DNA of 32,631 bases. It comes from an uncultured Selenomonadales bacterium. GTDB lineage: Bacteria > Bacillota > Negativicutes > Selenomonadales > Selenomonadaceae. The stretch covers positions 1-32,631 of the forward strand of contig CAMJMR010000001.1 in NCBI GenBank assembly GCA_946407095.1, read 5' to 3'. Position 1 is the first letter of the stretch. Each line of letters opens with the position of its first letter. Below, piece by piece: positions 24,358 through 32,631 of this stretch. Under the pieces are notes generated by a model. That model made no database searches. It saw only the letters and a program-made list of their open reading frames with translations, and was not told where the DNA came from. Position numbers and translations under genes: made by a program.

Positions 24358-24570
24358 ATGGTTACTGCGATACTTGCCGTCGTGGTTGGTTTCGTGTTGC
24401 TGCCGCTGGTTTCCAGATTTACGCACCTTTTGCCCGTGTTTGTTATAATCGGCGCGGGAATTGCGATTTCGGGCGTGGGCATGTTCCTGCTGCCGTACAT
24501 TTTAGGAATTTTGGGCGTTTATGCTTTTTGCGCGGCGGTAATGAAAAAAATCGGCGGCGGCGGCGATTAA
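24358..24570 (+). CDS. Small membrane protein
   Basis: A 70-residue, very hydrophobic protein with two, possibly three, membrane helices (MVTAILAVVVGFVLLPLV, then VFVIIGAGIAISGVGMFLL and ILGILGVYAFCAAV), ending KKIGGGGD. ATG at 24358 has TTAGGAGG 7 bases upstream; an ATG at 24352 is too close to it. Size and plan are holin-like, but there is no lysin nearby and I do not claim that role. Confidence 0.65.
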   Translation: MVTAILAVVVGFVLLPLVSRFTHLLPVFVIIGAGIAISGVGMFLLPYILGILGVYAFCAAVMKKIGGGGD

Positions 24571-24584
24571 GGAGGATTTTCTCT

Positions 24585-24848
24585 ATGGGCTATCGCGACG
24601 ATTGGTTCAACGATAACAAGTCGAATCACGGTTGGTACACCTGCGCCAAGTGCGGGCGCAAGCTTCGCAAGGACGACGCGGACATCGATCACATTTTGCC
24701 GCAAAGTTACGGCGGCGGCGACGGGCTCGACAATCTTCAGTGCCTGTGCAAACATTGCAACCGCTCAAAGCAGGACAGCTTGCGCGACACCGCTCAGGAT
24801 TATGTTCGCAACAACGTCGAACGGGCAAGGCGAAAACTTTTCGATTAA
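24585..24848 (+). CDS. HNH endonuclease-type protein
   Basis: An 87-residue protein that is essentially one HNH nuclease domain. Structural zinc cysteines are C20/C23 and C55/C58, and the catalytic core is DIDHILPQSYGGGDGLDNLQ with H36, N50 and N59. ATG at 24585 follows AAGGAGG at good distance, 14 bases after the membrane protein stop. Stand-alone HNH proteins of this size occur in phages, restriction systems and general cell inventory; target unknown. Confidence 0.85.
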   Translation: MGYRDDWFNDNKSNHGWYTCAKCGRKLRKDDADIDHILPQSYGGGDGLDNLQCLCKHCNRSKQDSLRDTAQDYVRNNVERARRKLFD

Positions 24849-24900
24849 AGCGGAGCCTTGCGAGGCGGCTTCAATGATTCTTCGGAAGGAGGCGGCAACT

Positions 24901-24939
24901 ATGGGCGGCGACAACAGCACCTGCGGCAGTTGGGCGTAA
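24901..24939 (+). CDS. Candidate 12-residue peptide
   Basis: MGGDNSTCGSWA and a TAA stop. The ATG has an excellent ribosome site, GGAAGGAGG with 8 bases spacing, and the frame ends 30 bases before a strong terminator. An in-frame upstream ATG at 24873 would give 21 residues (adding MILRKEAAT) with a weaker site. It is the last element of the cassette. One Cys and no hydrophobic stretch. The ribosome site is the main support, so this remains tentative. Confidence 0.4.
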   Translation: MGGDNSTCGSWA

Positions 24940-24958
24940 ATATTTCAGTTAAGCATTG

Positions 24959-24990
24959 AGACCGGGGAGCGAACGTTCCTCGGTCTGTTT
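24959..24990 (+). terminator. Terminator of the XRE/HNH cassette
   Basis: GACCGGGGA ... TCCTCGGTC forms a strong stem followed by TGTTTTGTT. Confidence 0.75.
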
Positions 24991-24992
24991 TG

Positions 24993-25021
24993 TTGCCCGC
25001 GACGAAAATTTTTGCTATAAT
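24993..25021 (+). promoter_or_regulatory. Promoter of the HNH-recA operon
   Basis: -35 TTGCCC (24993-24998), 17-base spacer, extended -10 TGCTATAAT (TATAAT at 25016-25021). No LexA-type SOS box was recognised near it. Confidence 0.6.
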
Positions 25022-25055
25022 CTGCCGCGTCACTGAATGGCAAGGGGGTGAAGTC

Positions 25056-25646
25056 TTGACTGCCAACGAACGCGCCGTCGACGCCGTAATTGAAACCTGC
25101 GCGGCTTTGACGGGCGGCGATGTTGCTCAAGCGGCTGAAGTGATTCGCACGAAATATCCGCACGCTAAGCCGCTGAAGAAACGCAAAACCTTCACGCGGA
25201 AAGAGCAAATCGCCCTGTTCATGCGCGACGGCTTTATCGACCGCTATTCGGGCGAGCGGCTGATTTTCCCCGGCGTCTTGTGCATTTTGTCGGCGACGTT
25301 GCCCGAAGTCTTTCCTTGTCACGCGAATTGGAAGACGGACGAAACTCATCAAGCTTGGTGGGATTTGTTTCCGAGTATCGACCACATTGTCCCGCTTGCG
25401 TTTGGCGGCACCAATGACGACGACAATTTGGTTTGCACGTCAATGAAGCGGAATATGGCTAAGTCGACTTCCGCGCTTGAGCAAATCGGTTGGACAGTTC
25501 ATCCGCCGGGCAAGTTGGAAGATTGGGACGGGCTGACGGCGTGGTTTATGAATTACGTCGGCTCACATCCCGCATTGCTTTTGAATAACGACGTAAATGA
25601 TTGGTACAGAGCTTTGAAAAATTTTTTGGAGGGCGAACATGGATAA
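25056..25646 (+). CDS. HNH-domain protein upstream of recA
   Basis: A 196-residue protein. Residues 1-45 are helical and of unknown role; residues about 105-135 form an HNH core, [20 protein letters not shown], with D109-H110, N124 and N133. C88 and other scattered Cys do not form obvious zinc knuckles. The TTG at 25056 is chosen because AAGGGGGTG, close to the anti-Shine-Dalgarno complement, lies 5 bases upstream; the open frame goes further without support. Its last 8 bases overlap the start of recA, so the two are cotranscribed. Possibly a DNA nuclease acting with recombination; inference only. Confidence 0.8.
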   Translation: MTANERAVDAVIETCAALTGGDVAQAAEVIRTKYPHAKPLKKRKTFTRKEQIALFMRDGFIDRYSGERLIFPGVLCILSATLPEVFPCHANWKTDETHQAWWDLFPSIDHIVPLAFGGTNDDDNLVCTSMKRNMAKSTSALEQIGWTVHPPGKLEDWDGLTAWFMNYVGSHPALLLNNDVNDWYRALKNFLEGEHG

Positions 25647-26694
25647 AAAAGAAGCGTTGGCGGCGGCAATGAAGCAAATCGAAAAGGACTTCGGCAAGGG
25701 CTCAATCATGCGCTTGGGCGACGACGTCGGGCGCAAGGACGTCAAAGCGGTTTCGACGGGCATTTTGCCGCTGGACTTGGCTTTGGGCATAGGCGGGCTG
25801 CCTCGCGGCAGGATAACCGAAATTTACGGCCCCGAATCGGGCGGCAAGACGACCGTTGCCCTGCACATGATAGCCTCGGTGCAAAGTCAAGGCGGCACGG
25901 CTGCTTTCATCGACGCTGAACACGCGCTTGACCCCGTCTATGCAAAACGGCTCGGCGTCGACGTGGACAACCTCCTGCTTGCCCAGCCCGATACCGGCGA
26001 ACAAGGGCTCGACATTGCCGAAACGCTGATTCGCTCCGCCGCCATTGACATTGTCGTTATCGATTCGGTGGCCGCGCTCGTCCCCAAATCCGAAATCGAC
26101 GGCGAAATGGGCGATGCCAGCGTCGGTCTGCACGCCCGCATGATGAGCAAGGCCATGCGCAAATTGGCGGGCGTAATAAGCAAGACGGACACCATTGCGG
26201 TTTTTATCAATCAAGTTCGCGAAAAGGTCGGTATCATGTTCGGCAACCCCGAAACGACGACAGGCGGGCGCGCGCTGAAATTTTACTCGTCGGTGCGCCT
26301 GGAAGTGCGCAAGGGTGAACCGCTCAAGCAAGGCACGGAAGTCGTCGGCAATCGCGTCAAGATCAAGGTTGCCAAAAACAAAGTCGCGCCGCCCTTCCGC
26401 ACGGCCGAATTCGATTTGATTTACGGCGAAGGCTACTTGCGAGTCGGCAGCATTCTGGATATGGGCGTCACCTTTGAAGTTATCGCGAGGTCGGGCGCGC
26501 ACTTTTCCTACAACGGCGAAAAACTTGGCAACGGCAAGGACAACGCCAAAACTTTCCTGCGCGAACATCCCGAAGTTGCCAACGATATTGAAGGCAAGAT
26601 TCGCGAAGCGGTAATGAAGTCGCATGAGCCGATTGACGCGGCGGAAGTCGATGATACCGAAGACGACGCGGAAGAATTTGTCGACGAAGAATGA
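25639..26694 (+). CDS. recA: Recombinase RecA
   Basis: A 351-residue strand-exchange ATPase central to recombination and SOS induction. Walker A GPESGGKT is at 64-71, with the VVIDSVAAL Walker B strand, the [10 protein letters not shown] and [24 protein letters not shown] loops, and an acidic C-terminal tail. Length and sequence are typical. ATG at 25639 has GGAGGG upstream, inside the HNH gene. It is not next to cinA, pgsA or rny as is frequent in Firmicutes. A terminator follows directly. Confidence 0.98.
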   Translation: MDKKEALAAAMKQIEKDFGKGSIMRLGDDVGRKDVKAVSTGILPLDLALGIGGLPRGRITEIYGPESGGKTTVALHMIASVQSQGGTAAFIDAEHALDPVYAKRLGVDVDNLLLAQPDTGEQGLDIAETLIRSAAIDIVVIDSVAALVPKSEIDGEMGDASVGLHARMMSKAMRKLAGVISKTDTIAVFINQVREKVGIMFGNPETTTGGRALKFYSSVRLEVRKGEPLKQGTEVVGNRVKIKVAKNKVAPPFRTAEFDLIYGEGYLRVGSILDMGVTFEVIARSGAHFSYNGEKLGNGKDNAKTFLREHPEVANDIEGKIREAVMKSHEPIDAAEVDDTEDDAEEFVDEE

Positions 26695-26709
26695 CGCATT
26701 AACCGCAAC

Positions 26710-26744
26710 AAAAATCCCCGCTCGATGTGAGTGGGGATTTTTTT
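26710..26744. terminator. Bidirectional terminator after recA
   Basis: AAAAATCCCCGCTC ... GAGTGGGGATTTTTTT: a long stem with A/T tracts on both sides, between convergent recA and the FHA gene; it overlaps the FHA stop. Confidence 0.85.
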
Positions 26745-27513
26745 ACAGGACTTTGTAAGTGAGCGTCGTCTTGCCGATTAGGATTTTGTCGCCGTCCTTG
26801 AGTTCGCAGCGGCTTATGGGCTTTTTGTTGACCAGCGTGCCGTTAAGACTGCCCGCGTCGTAGAGGACGTGCCTGTGACGCTCGTAGGCGATGTAGGCGT
26901 GGATTCGCGAAGCACTTTCGTCGGCAAGCACGAAGTCGTTGGTCTCTTTGCGTCCCAAGTAGATTTGCCGTTCGCCGAAAACAATTTCGGTCGTGGAAAA
27001 ATCGGTGAGCACCGCCAAATTGTAATCGACTCGGCGCGGCGACGCGGTGCGCATTGTCCTGACGATTTGCGTTTTGTCGGCAATGATGGTAGCGTCGTCG
27101 TCGGTGGAGTTGGTATCCTCAATCAGCGTATTCGACAGCACGTCGTTTTCCAAGTTAATGGTGTCATCTTCGGGCTCGGTCTCTTCGACGTAGCCGGAAA
27201 CGATAACTAGGCCGCTGTCATCTTTGGGCGTCTTTTTTATCTTGACGGAAAGCGCGCCGTCCATGAAAGAATTTTCGCGAATGACTTTGCGCTCAACGGC
27301 CTCGTGCAAGGTCTTCATAAGCCGCGCCGCGCTCAAACGATAGCAATCCTCTTCGCGCAGGTAAATCGTGTAGGAATTCGGGACGCGATTGTCTTTGGTC
27401 TTTTGCTTGACGACTTCGCGCTCAAGAGCCTTGATTAGTTCGTTGGGCTCGACTTCCGTGCGCCGCTGAAAAAAATTCGTCAAACGCCCGATTATCAGGC
27501 TTGCCGGCTTCAA
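26743..27513 (-). CDS. FHA-domain protein with FhaA-like N-terminal domain
   Basis: A protein of 256 residues. The N-terminal part (to about 115) resembles the DUF3662/FhaA domain (TNFFQRRTEVEPNELIKALEREVVKQK ... VPNSYTIYLREED split here by a gap). A central acidic, Thr-rich linker follows, then an FHA phosphothreonine-binding domain at about 165-256 with YLGRKETNDFVLAD, SRIHAYI and DAGSLNGTLVN. By family knowledge it binds partners phosphorylated by a Ser/Thr kinase, often in cell-envelope control; no kinase is in the window. TTG at 27513 is chosen because GGGGGTG lies 6 bases upstream; GTG at 27522 and TTG at 27528 are alternatives. Confidence 0.85.
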   Translation of the reverse strand: MKPASLIIGRLTNFFQRRTEVEPNELIKALEREVVKQKTKDNRVPNSYTIYLREEDCYRLSAARLMKTLHEAVERKVIRENSFMDGALSVKIKKTPKDDSGLVIVSGYVEETEPEDDTINLENDVLSNTLIEDTNSTDDDATIIADKTQIVRTMRTASPRRVDYNLAVLTDFSTTEIVFGERQIYLGRKETNDFVLADESASRIHAYIAYERHRHVLYDAGSLNGTLVNKKPISRCELKDGDKILIGKTTLTYKVL

Positions 27514-27524
27514 CTTCGCCACCC

Positions 27525-27594
27525 CCAAAAAAAATTAGGAATTAGGAGTTAGGAATTAAAATCATTCCTCATTCCGCATTCCTAATTCCTAATT
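27525..27594 (-). terminator. AT-rich palindrome, likely terminator of the ribosomal block
   Basis: Perfect 15-bp inverted arms AATTAGGAATTAGGA (27533-27547) and their complement (27580-27594) around a 32-base loop that carries further related repeats. On the - strand the right arm is followed by eight T (27532-27525), six bases after the rplQ stop region. The FHA gene begins just beyond, so some read-through may feed it. Confidence 0.6.
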
Positions 27595-27600
27595 GCCTTT

Positions 27601-27939
27601 TTAAACCAGTTCGATAAGAACCATGGGCGCGGCGTCTCCGCGACGCGGCGAGAGTTTCAAAATTCGGGTGTAGCCGCCCGCGCGTTCGCTGTATTTGCCG
27701 GGAATTTCCTCGAAGATTTTATGAACGACGTCGACGTTGGCGACGAGACTTATGGCTTGGCGACGTGCGCTGAGGTCTCCGCGTTTGGCAAGCGTGATGA
27801 CTTTCTCTGCGAACTTGCGAAGTTCCTTAGCCCGTGCTTCGGTCGTCTCTATGCGTTCGTGTTCAAAGAACGCGCTGAGCAAGCTCTTGAACATAGCCTT
27901 GCGTGCGCCGGAATTTCTGCCGAGTTTCCTGTAGCTCAT
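27601..27939 (-). CDS. rplQ: 50S ribosomal protein L17
   Basis: A 112-residue protein with the standard L17 start [20 protein letters not shown] and the [19 protein letters not shown] block. ATG at 27939 follows AAGGAGG. It sits at the polypeptide exit region of the large subunit. Last gene of the block, 24 bases after rpoA. Confidence 0.97.
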   Translation of the reverse strand: MSYRKLGRNSGARKAMFKSLLSAFFEHERIETTEARAKELRKFAEKVITLAKRGDLSARRQAISLVANVDVVHKIFEEIPGKYSERAGGYTRILKLSPRRGDAAPMVLIELV

Positions 27940-27963
27940 TAAGTTTCCTCCTTCCTGCAAGAA

Positions 27964-29085
27964 TCAATCGCCTAAAAGATTCGCGCCCGGCGGATTGGGC
28001 GACTGCTTGAACGAGACGCCGAGCTGATCCATTGTGTGCTTAATTTCTTCAAAAGACTTGCGTCCGAGGTTGCGAACCTTGAGCATTTCCTCTTCGGACT
28101 TGTCGGCCAAATCGGCGACGATGTGAATGCCCGCCCGCTTAAGGCAGTTGGTCGAACGAACGGACAATTCCAGTTCTTCAATCGGCTTGGACAAATTTTT
28201 GTCCAGCGTCATTGCGCCGTCGTCGGTGGTCTCTGCTTCGACGGGCTCTTCCTCTTCGGCGACTTCCTCAATCGCGACGATGCCGTCCATGTTCTGGAAA
28301 AGCTTCATGTGCGCGATTAGGATGGCAGCCGCCTTGGACAGTGCCTCTTCGGGGCGGAGCGTGCCGTTCGTCCAAATCTCAAGCGTCAACTTGTCGAAGT
28401 CCATTTCGTTGCCTACGCGGGTGTCCTCGACGTTGTAATTGACGCGCAAGACGGGCGAGAAAATCGAATCGACGGGGATGGTGCCGAGAACGTCATCGGG
28501 ATTTTTATTTTTTTCCGCCTGGTCGTAGCCGCGTCCCGTGCGAGCCGTCATTCCCATGTTAAGCTTGCCGATGTCATTCAGCCAGGCGATATGCAAGTCG
28601 GGATTAAGAATTTCGACGTTGCCTGCGTCGCCGTCAAGTACGCGAATGTCGCGTGCCGTAACCTCGCGTCTGTCGCCGGGCGAATGCTTGCCGCTTTTGA
28701 TTTCCTCTTCGACGTCGACGTCGATGCGGAGCTTGTAAGTGCGCGGGGTAGCGGCCACCACTTGCGCGAAGAATTGATTGGGCTGGTCGGTTTCCTCGTC
28801 GATTTTCAAGTAAAGTTGCTTGATGTTGAGGACAATGTTGGTAACGTCTTCGCGAACGCCGGGAATCGTCGAAAACTCGTGAAGGACGCCATCAATCCTA
28901 ATCGACGTGACGGCTGCGCCTTCCAAGCTTGACAGGAGCATTCGGCGCAAGCTGTTGCCGATTGTGATGCCGTAGCCGCGTCCGAGCGGTTCGCAGACAA
29001 ACTTGCCGTAATTGCCGTCGTCGCTTATCTCAACCATTTCAATCTTCGGCGGCTTTTGATTTTCGTTCTTGTCGTTGTCAGTCAT
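27964..29085 (-). CDS. rpoA: RNA polymerase alpha subunit
   Basis: A 373-residue subunit that nucleates RNA polymerase assembly and contacts promoters. The N-terminal domain has GYGITIGNSLRRMLLSSLEG and VEILNPDLHIA; the C-terminal domain has ELSVRSTNCLKRAGI and RNLGRKSFEEI. It is about 55-60 residues longer than the usual 314-330. About 33 of these lie as an insert near residues 100-145, between KIDEETD and EVTARDI, and the inter-domain linker is acidic. ATG at 29085 follows AAAGGAG. Confidence 0.97.
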   Translation of the reverse strand: MTDNDKNENQKPPKIEMVEISDDGNYGKFVCEPLGRGYGITIGNSLRRMLLSSLEGAAVTSIRIDGVLHEFSTIPGVREDVTNIVLNIKQLYLKIDEETDQPNQFFAQVVAATPRTYKLRIDVDVEEEIKSGKHSPGDRREVTARDIRVLDGDAGNVEILNPDLHIAWLNDIGKLNMGMTARTGRGYDQAEKNKNPDDVLGTIPVDSIFSPVLRVNYNVEDTRVGNEMDFDKLTLEIWTNGTLRPEEALSKAAAILIAHMKLFQNMDGIVAIEEVAEEEEPVEAETTDDGAMTLDKNLSKPIEELELSVRSTNCLKRAGIHIVADLADKSEEEMLKVRNLGRKSFEEIKHTMDQLGVSFKQSPNPPGANLLGD

Positions 29086-29127
29086 AAGAGGCTCCTTTCA
29101 CAGAAAATTTCTGTCGGGATTCTCTAA

Positions 29128-29736
29128 TTATCTGGAGTACAACTCAATGATTGACTGTTCGTTGACGGGGATGTCGCTGATGTCTTCGCGGGTGGGGAAG
29201 CGCGTGACCGAGCCCTTGAGGTTGGCTTGATTTGAATCAATCCAGGGCGGCGCGCTTAAGGCGTTGTTGACTTCCTTAATCGCCTTGAAAACTTCCTTGC
29301 CCTGACTCTTTTCGCACACTTCGACGACGTCGCCGACTTTGACGAGCGCGGAGGGGATGTCGACGCGCTTGCCGTTGACAGTGATGTGACCGTGGCGAAC
29401 GAATTGGCGAGCTTGGCGGCGGGTGTTGGCGAAGCCCATGCGGAAGACGACGTTATCAATGCGGCGTTCGAGCAGGATGAGCAGGTTTTCGCCCGTGACG
29501 CCAGGCATCTTCTTGGCCTTTTCGTAGTAGTTGCGGAATTGGCGTTCGAGCACGCCGTAGATGAATTTCGCCTTTTGTTTCTCTTTGAGCTGGAGCCCGT
29601 ATTCGCTGACTTTGCGCCCCATGCGTTGTTGTTGCTGATGTTTCTTTTCGCTGACCTTGCGCGAGCGACCGATAACAGCCTGTTCAATTCCGAGTGCGCG
29701 GCAGCGTTTCAAAGCGGGAGTTCTGTCGATTGCCAT
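29128..29736 (-). CDS. rpsD: 30S ribosomal protein S4
   Basis: A 202-residue protein binding 16S rRNA early in 30S assembly. The S4 RNA-binding domain shows RIDNVVFRMGFANTRRQARQ and VRHGHITVNGKRVDIPS. The N-terminus lacks the four-Cys zinc cluster found in some S4 proteins (only C12 is seen), so it is the zinc-free form. GGAGGTG precedes the ATG. Position between rpsK and rpoA is the standard alpha-operon order. Confidence 0.97.
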   Translation of the reverse strand: MAIDRTPALKRCRALGIEQAVIGRSRKVSEKKHQQQQRMGRKVSEYGLQLKEKQKAKFIYGVLERQFRNYYEKAKKMPGVTGENLLILLERRIDNVVFRMGFANTRRQARQFVRHGHITVNGKRVDIPSALVKVGDVVEVCEKSQGKEVFKAIKEVNNALSAPPWIDSNQANLKGSVTRFPTREDISDIPVNEQSIIELYSR

Positions 29737-29751
29737 ATTTGCACCTCCAAA

Positions 29752-30144
29752 TTAAACTCTTCTGCGTTTCGGCGGACGGCAGCCGTTGTGCGGAATGGGC
29801 GTCACGTCTTTAATCATGTTGACTTCGAGCCCCGTGGCTTGGAGCGAACGAATAGCCGCCTCACGCCCCGCGCCGGGACCTTTGACGTAAACTTCGATTT
29901 GCTTCAAGCCGTGTTCCATAGCCGCCTTTGCCGCGACTTCAGCCGCCATCTGCGCGGCGAAGGGTGTCGACTTGCGCGAGCCTCTGAAACCGAGCCCGCC
30001 TGCCGATGCCCAAGAAATTGCGTTGCCGCTTTTGTCGGTGAGCGTGACAATCGTATTGTTAAACGTGGAGCTGATATGCGCCACGCCGTATTCGATATTC
30101 TTGCGAACTTTCTTTTTGGCGCGGACTGTTCTCTTAGTTGCCAC
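29752..30144 (-). CDS. rpsK: 30S ribosomal protein S11
   Basis: A 130-residue protein of the 30S platform, with [35 protein letters not shown] and the C-terminal [18 protein letters not shown]. Start is GTG at 30144, with AAGGAGG 9 bases before it. Separated from rpsM by 239 bases holding repeat C, whereas this junction is normally short. Confidence 0.97.
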   Translation of the reverse strand: MATKRTVRAKKKVRKNIEYGVAHISSTFNNTIVTLTDKSGNAISWASAGGLGFRGSRKSTPFAAQMAAEVAAKAAMEHGLKQIEVYVKGPGAGREAAIRSLQATGLEVNMIKDVTPIPHNGCRPPKRRRV

Positions 30145-30190
30145 CTGTTTTAGCCTCCTTTTTGGGATTAAAGATTAGGGATTAGCAAAC

Positions 30191-30345
30191 GCCGCGAAGT
30201 TTAGAGGCGCGCATGGACGCGCGCCTAGCGCGGACTTGCGCGCACACGCCGCGACTTGAAACCTGGATGCGGCTTTCTTTGCTACTTGCTTTCGACAGTC
30301 AAAGAAAGTAGTTAAACCAATTTAAAGTCATTGAAACGCCGATTC
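30191..30345 (+). repeat. Repeat family 1, copy C (155 bp) between rpsM and rpsK
   Basis: Exactly the same length as copy B and matching it end to end, including the GGCGCGCATGGACGCGCGCC hairpin and the CTACTT ... AAGTAG hairpin. Flanks read TAGGGATTAG (30177) on the left and, on the other strand, TAGGGGTTGTTGAG (right, about 30372), reminiscent of the MITE ends. Orientation is opposite to ribosomal gene transcription. Confidence 0.75.
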
Positions 30346-30383
30346 GTAGCCGCCGACTCAACAACCCCTAATCACTTGCCCTT

Positions 30384-30755
30384 TTATTCCTTCTTCTTGC
30401 CTTGGACGAGCTTCTTCGGGCCCTTGCGAGTCCGAGCGTTGTTTTTGGTGTTCTGTCCGCGTACAGGCAAGCCGAGACGGTGACGGCGTCCGCGATAACA
30501 GCCAATATCAATGAGTCGCTTGATGTCCATCTGAACGTCGCGGCGAAGGTCGCCCTCCACTACGAAATTGTGGTCGATGGCATCACGAAGTTTGACAACC
30601 TCGTCGTCCGTGAGATCTTTCGTGCGCGTGTCGGGATTGACGCCCGTCATCGCCAAAATTTTTTGGGACGTGGGCAACCCGATTCCGTAAATGTACGTCA
30701 ACGCGTATTCGATTCTCTTGTCACGGGGCAAATCTACACCGGCTATACGTGCCAT
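30384..30755 (-). CDS. rpsM: 30S ribosomal protein S13
   Basis: A 123-residue protein of the 30S head, with [25 protein letters not shown] and [20 protein letters not shown], ending in a lysine-rich tail. Length is normal. ATG at 30755 follows AAGGAGGTG. Confidence 0.97.
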   Translation of the reverse strand: MARIAGVDLPRDKRIEYALTYIYGIGLPTSQKILAMTGVNPDTRTKDLTDDEVVKLRDAIDHNFVVEGDLRRDVQMDIKRLIDIGCYRGRRHRLGLPVRGQNTKNNARTRKGPKKLVQGKKKE

Positions 30756-30777
30756 AAAGTTTTCACCTCCTTAAAGT

Positions 30778-30891
30778 TTATCCCTGACGCTGTTTGTGCT
30801 TGGGATTTTCGCAGATAACCATGACGCGCCCTTTGCGCTTGATGATTTTGCATTTGTCGCACAGTTTTTTGACCGACGGTCTTACTTTCAT
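30778..30891 (-). CDS. rpmJ: 50S ribosomal protein L36
   Basis: A 37-residue protein, [20 protein letters not shown] onward, with the zinc-binding residues C11, C14, C27 and H32, so the zinc-containing form. ATG at 30891 follows AAGGAGG, and it ends 22 bases before rpsM. Confidence 0.95.
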   Translation of the reverse strand: MKVRPSVKKLCDKCKIIKRKGRVMVICENPKHKQRQG

Positions 30892-30919
30892 TTTGAGCCG
30901 CCTCCTTAAACGATTTGAT

Positions 30920-30948
30920 AATGTATCACGTTTGTCGATTAATGTCCA
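30920..30948 (-). promoter_or_regulatory. Internal promoter upstream of rpmJ
   Basis: On the - strand, -35 TGGACA (30948-30943), 17-base spacer, -10 TACATT (30925-30920), about 29 bases before the rpmJ ATG. It would let rpmJ-rplQ be expressed apart from secY-adk-infA. Confidence 0.5.
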
Positions 30949-30959
30949 GTTTTTTTTAG

Positions 30960-31175
30960 GAGCCGTCGGCAGACTTTAGCAGGTGACGGTTATTTTTCCG
31001 CCTGACTTCGTTGTTGCGCGCTCGACGTACCGAAGTACGCCTTCGCGCTTACGCCTCGTCATGCGAAAAAATTCCTCGTCACATCGTGATTTGAGTTTGC
31101 CAACCGCACCTTAAAGACAAAGGAAAAGGGACAAGGGACAAGTTCAGTCCCCCGCCCCTAAGTTTCAGTCCCTGT
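30960..31175. repeat. Spacer with imperfect palindromes between infA and rpmJ
   Basis: No gene seen. The centre holds CGTAC-CGAA-GTACG (31026-31039) inside a longer GC-rich imperfect palindrome, and the infA-proximal part has repeated AGGGACA units facing GTCCC (about 31126-31170). It looks like repeat debris of a further family, not matched elsewhere in this window. Confidence 0.35.
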
Positions 31176-31394
31176 TCATTTGAAACGGTAGGTGATGCGC
31201 CCGCGCGTCAAGTCGTAGGGCGTGAGTTCGATTGTGACTTTGTCGCCGGGGAGGATGCGGATGAAGTTCATGCGGATTTTCCCCGACACGTGAGCCAAAA
31301 CCTTATGCCCGTTCGCCAATTCGACTTGAAACATCGCGTTCGGCAAGGCCTCCAAGACTTTGCCCTCGACTTCGATTACGTCTTGCTTTGACAT
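31176..31394 (-). CDS. infA: Translation initiation factor IF-1
   Basis: A 72-residue S1-like OB-fold protein that binds the ribosomal A site during initiation: [40 protein letters not shown] and [16 protein letters not shown] at 31394 is preferred (GAGGGGGTCGACGCA upstream) over ATG at 31415 inside adk. It follows adk directly; the methionine aminopeptidase gene often found between them is absent. Confidence 0.96.
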   Translation of the reverse strand: MSKQDVIEVEGKVLEALPNAMFQVELANGHKVLAHVSGKIRMNFIRILPGDKVTIELTPYDLTRGRITYRFK

Positions 31395-31407
31395 TGCGTC
31401 GACCCCC

Positions 31408-32631
<1,224 letters not shown>

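Noticed and set aside
24358-24570. Holin of a prophage lysis module
   Set aside because: Only size and hydrophobicity agree; there is no endolysin, capsid or tail gene nearby.
24963-24985. LexA/SOS box (GAACGTTC) upstream of HNH-recA
   Set aside because: The motif lacks the four-base centre of the Firmicutes SOS box and is the loop side of a clear terminator stem.

Overview
The window looks like a chromosomal segment of a diderm, endospore-lineage Firmicute (Negativicutes, probably Selenomonadaceae-like). The ribosomal block secY-adk-infA-rpmJ-rpsM-rpsK-rpsD-rpoA-rplQ has Firmicutes order. An RND drug pump with a lipoprotein adaptor implies an outer membrane, and a rubrerythrin fusion fits an anaerobe. 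This placement is inference from gene content; no rRNA or tRNA gene was seen.

Layout. 1-275: tail of an IS5-type transposase and a small repeat. 276-3965 (- strand): DUF401 permease and flagellin, then beta-carbonic anhydrase with a small acidic protein. 3966-6248: a patchwork island with a palindromic repeat, an orphan IS200/IS605 right end, a secreted amidase and a scrap of serine recombinase, the whole bounded by two copies of one 43-bp terminator/promoter sequence. 6249-7424: a three-module flavin reductase-rubredoxin-rubrerythrin fusion. 7492-8130: cmk (-). 8237-12139: two tail-to-tail paralogous membrane diguanylate cyclases. 12140-12546: a 244-bp MITE inside an older repeat. 12547-13691: solitary PTS EIIA-Gut (-) and short-form hisG (+), divergent. 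13834-17191 (-): folate operon folP-folB-(folK-folA fusion)-ung-membrane protein, with mostly overlapping junctions. 17307-23640 (+): RND adaptor, ATPase-like/dicarboxylate symporter fusion, RND pump. 23789-24940 (+): compact cassette of XRE regulator, zinc ribbon, small membrane protein, HNH protein and a 12-residue peptide. 25056-26694 (+): HNH protein overlapping recA. 26743-27513 (-): FHA protein. 27601-32631 (-): ribosomal protein/secY block, secY running off the window edge.

The main unusual feature is the density of short palindromic repeats in the spaces between genes. Three families were worked out by eye: family 1 (a TIR-bearing MITE at 12227-12470 plus two 155-bp relatives at 20236 and 30191, the last two inside operons); family 2 (three ~100-bp modular palindromes at 3971, 13696 and 15841, one supplying the folB stop codon); and family 3 (a hairpin sequence at 208-272, with a second copy at 12179 split by the MITE). 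Several domain fusions (Hrb-rubrerythrin, HPPK-DHFR, anti-sigma-like ATPase-DAACS symporter) also stand out.
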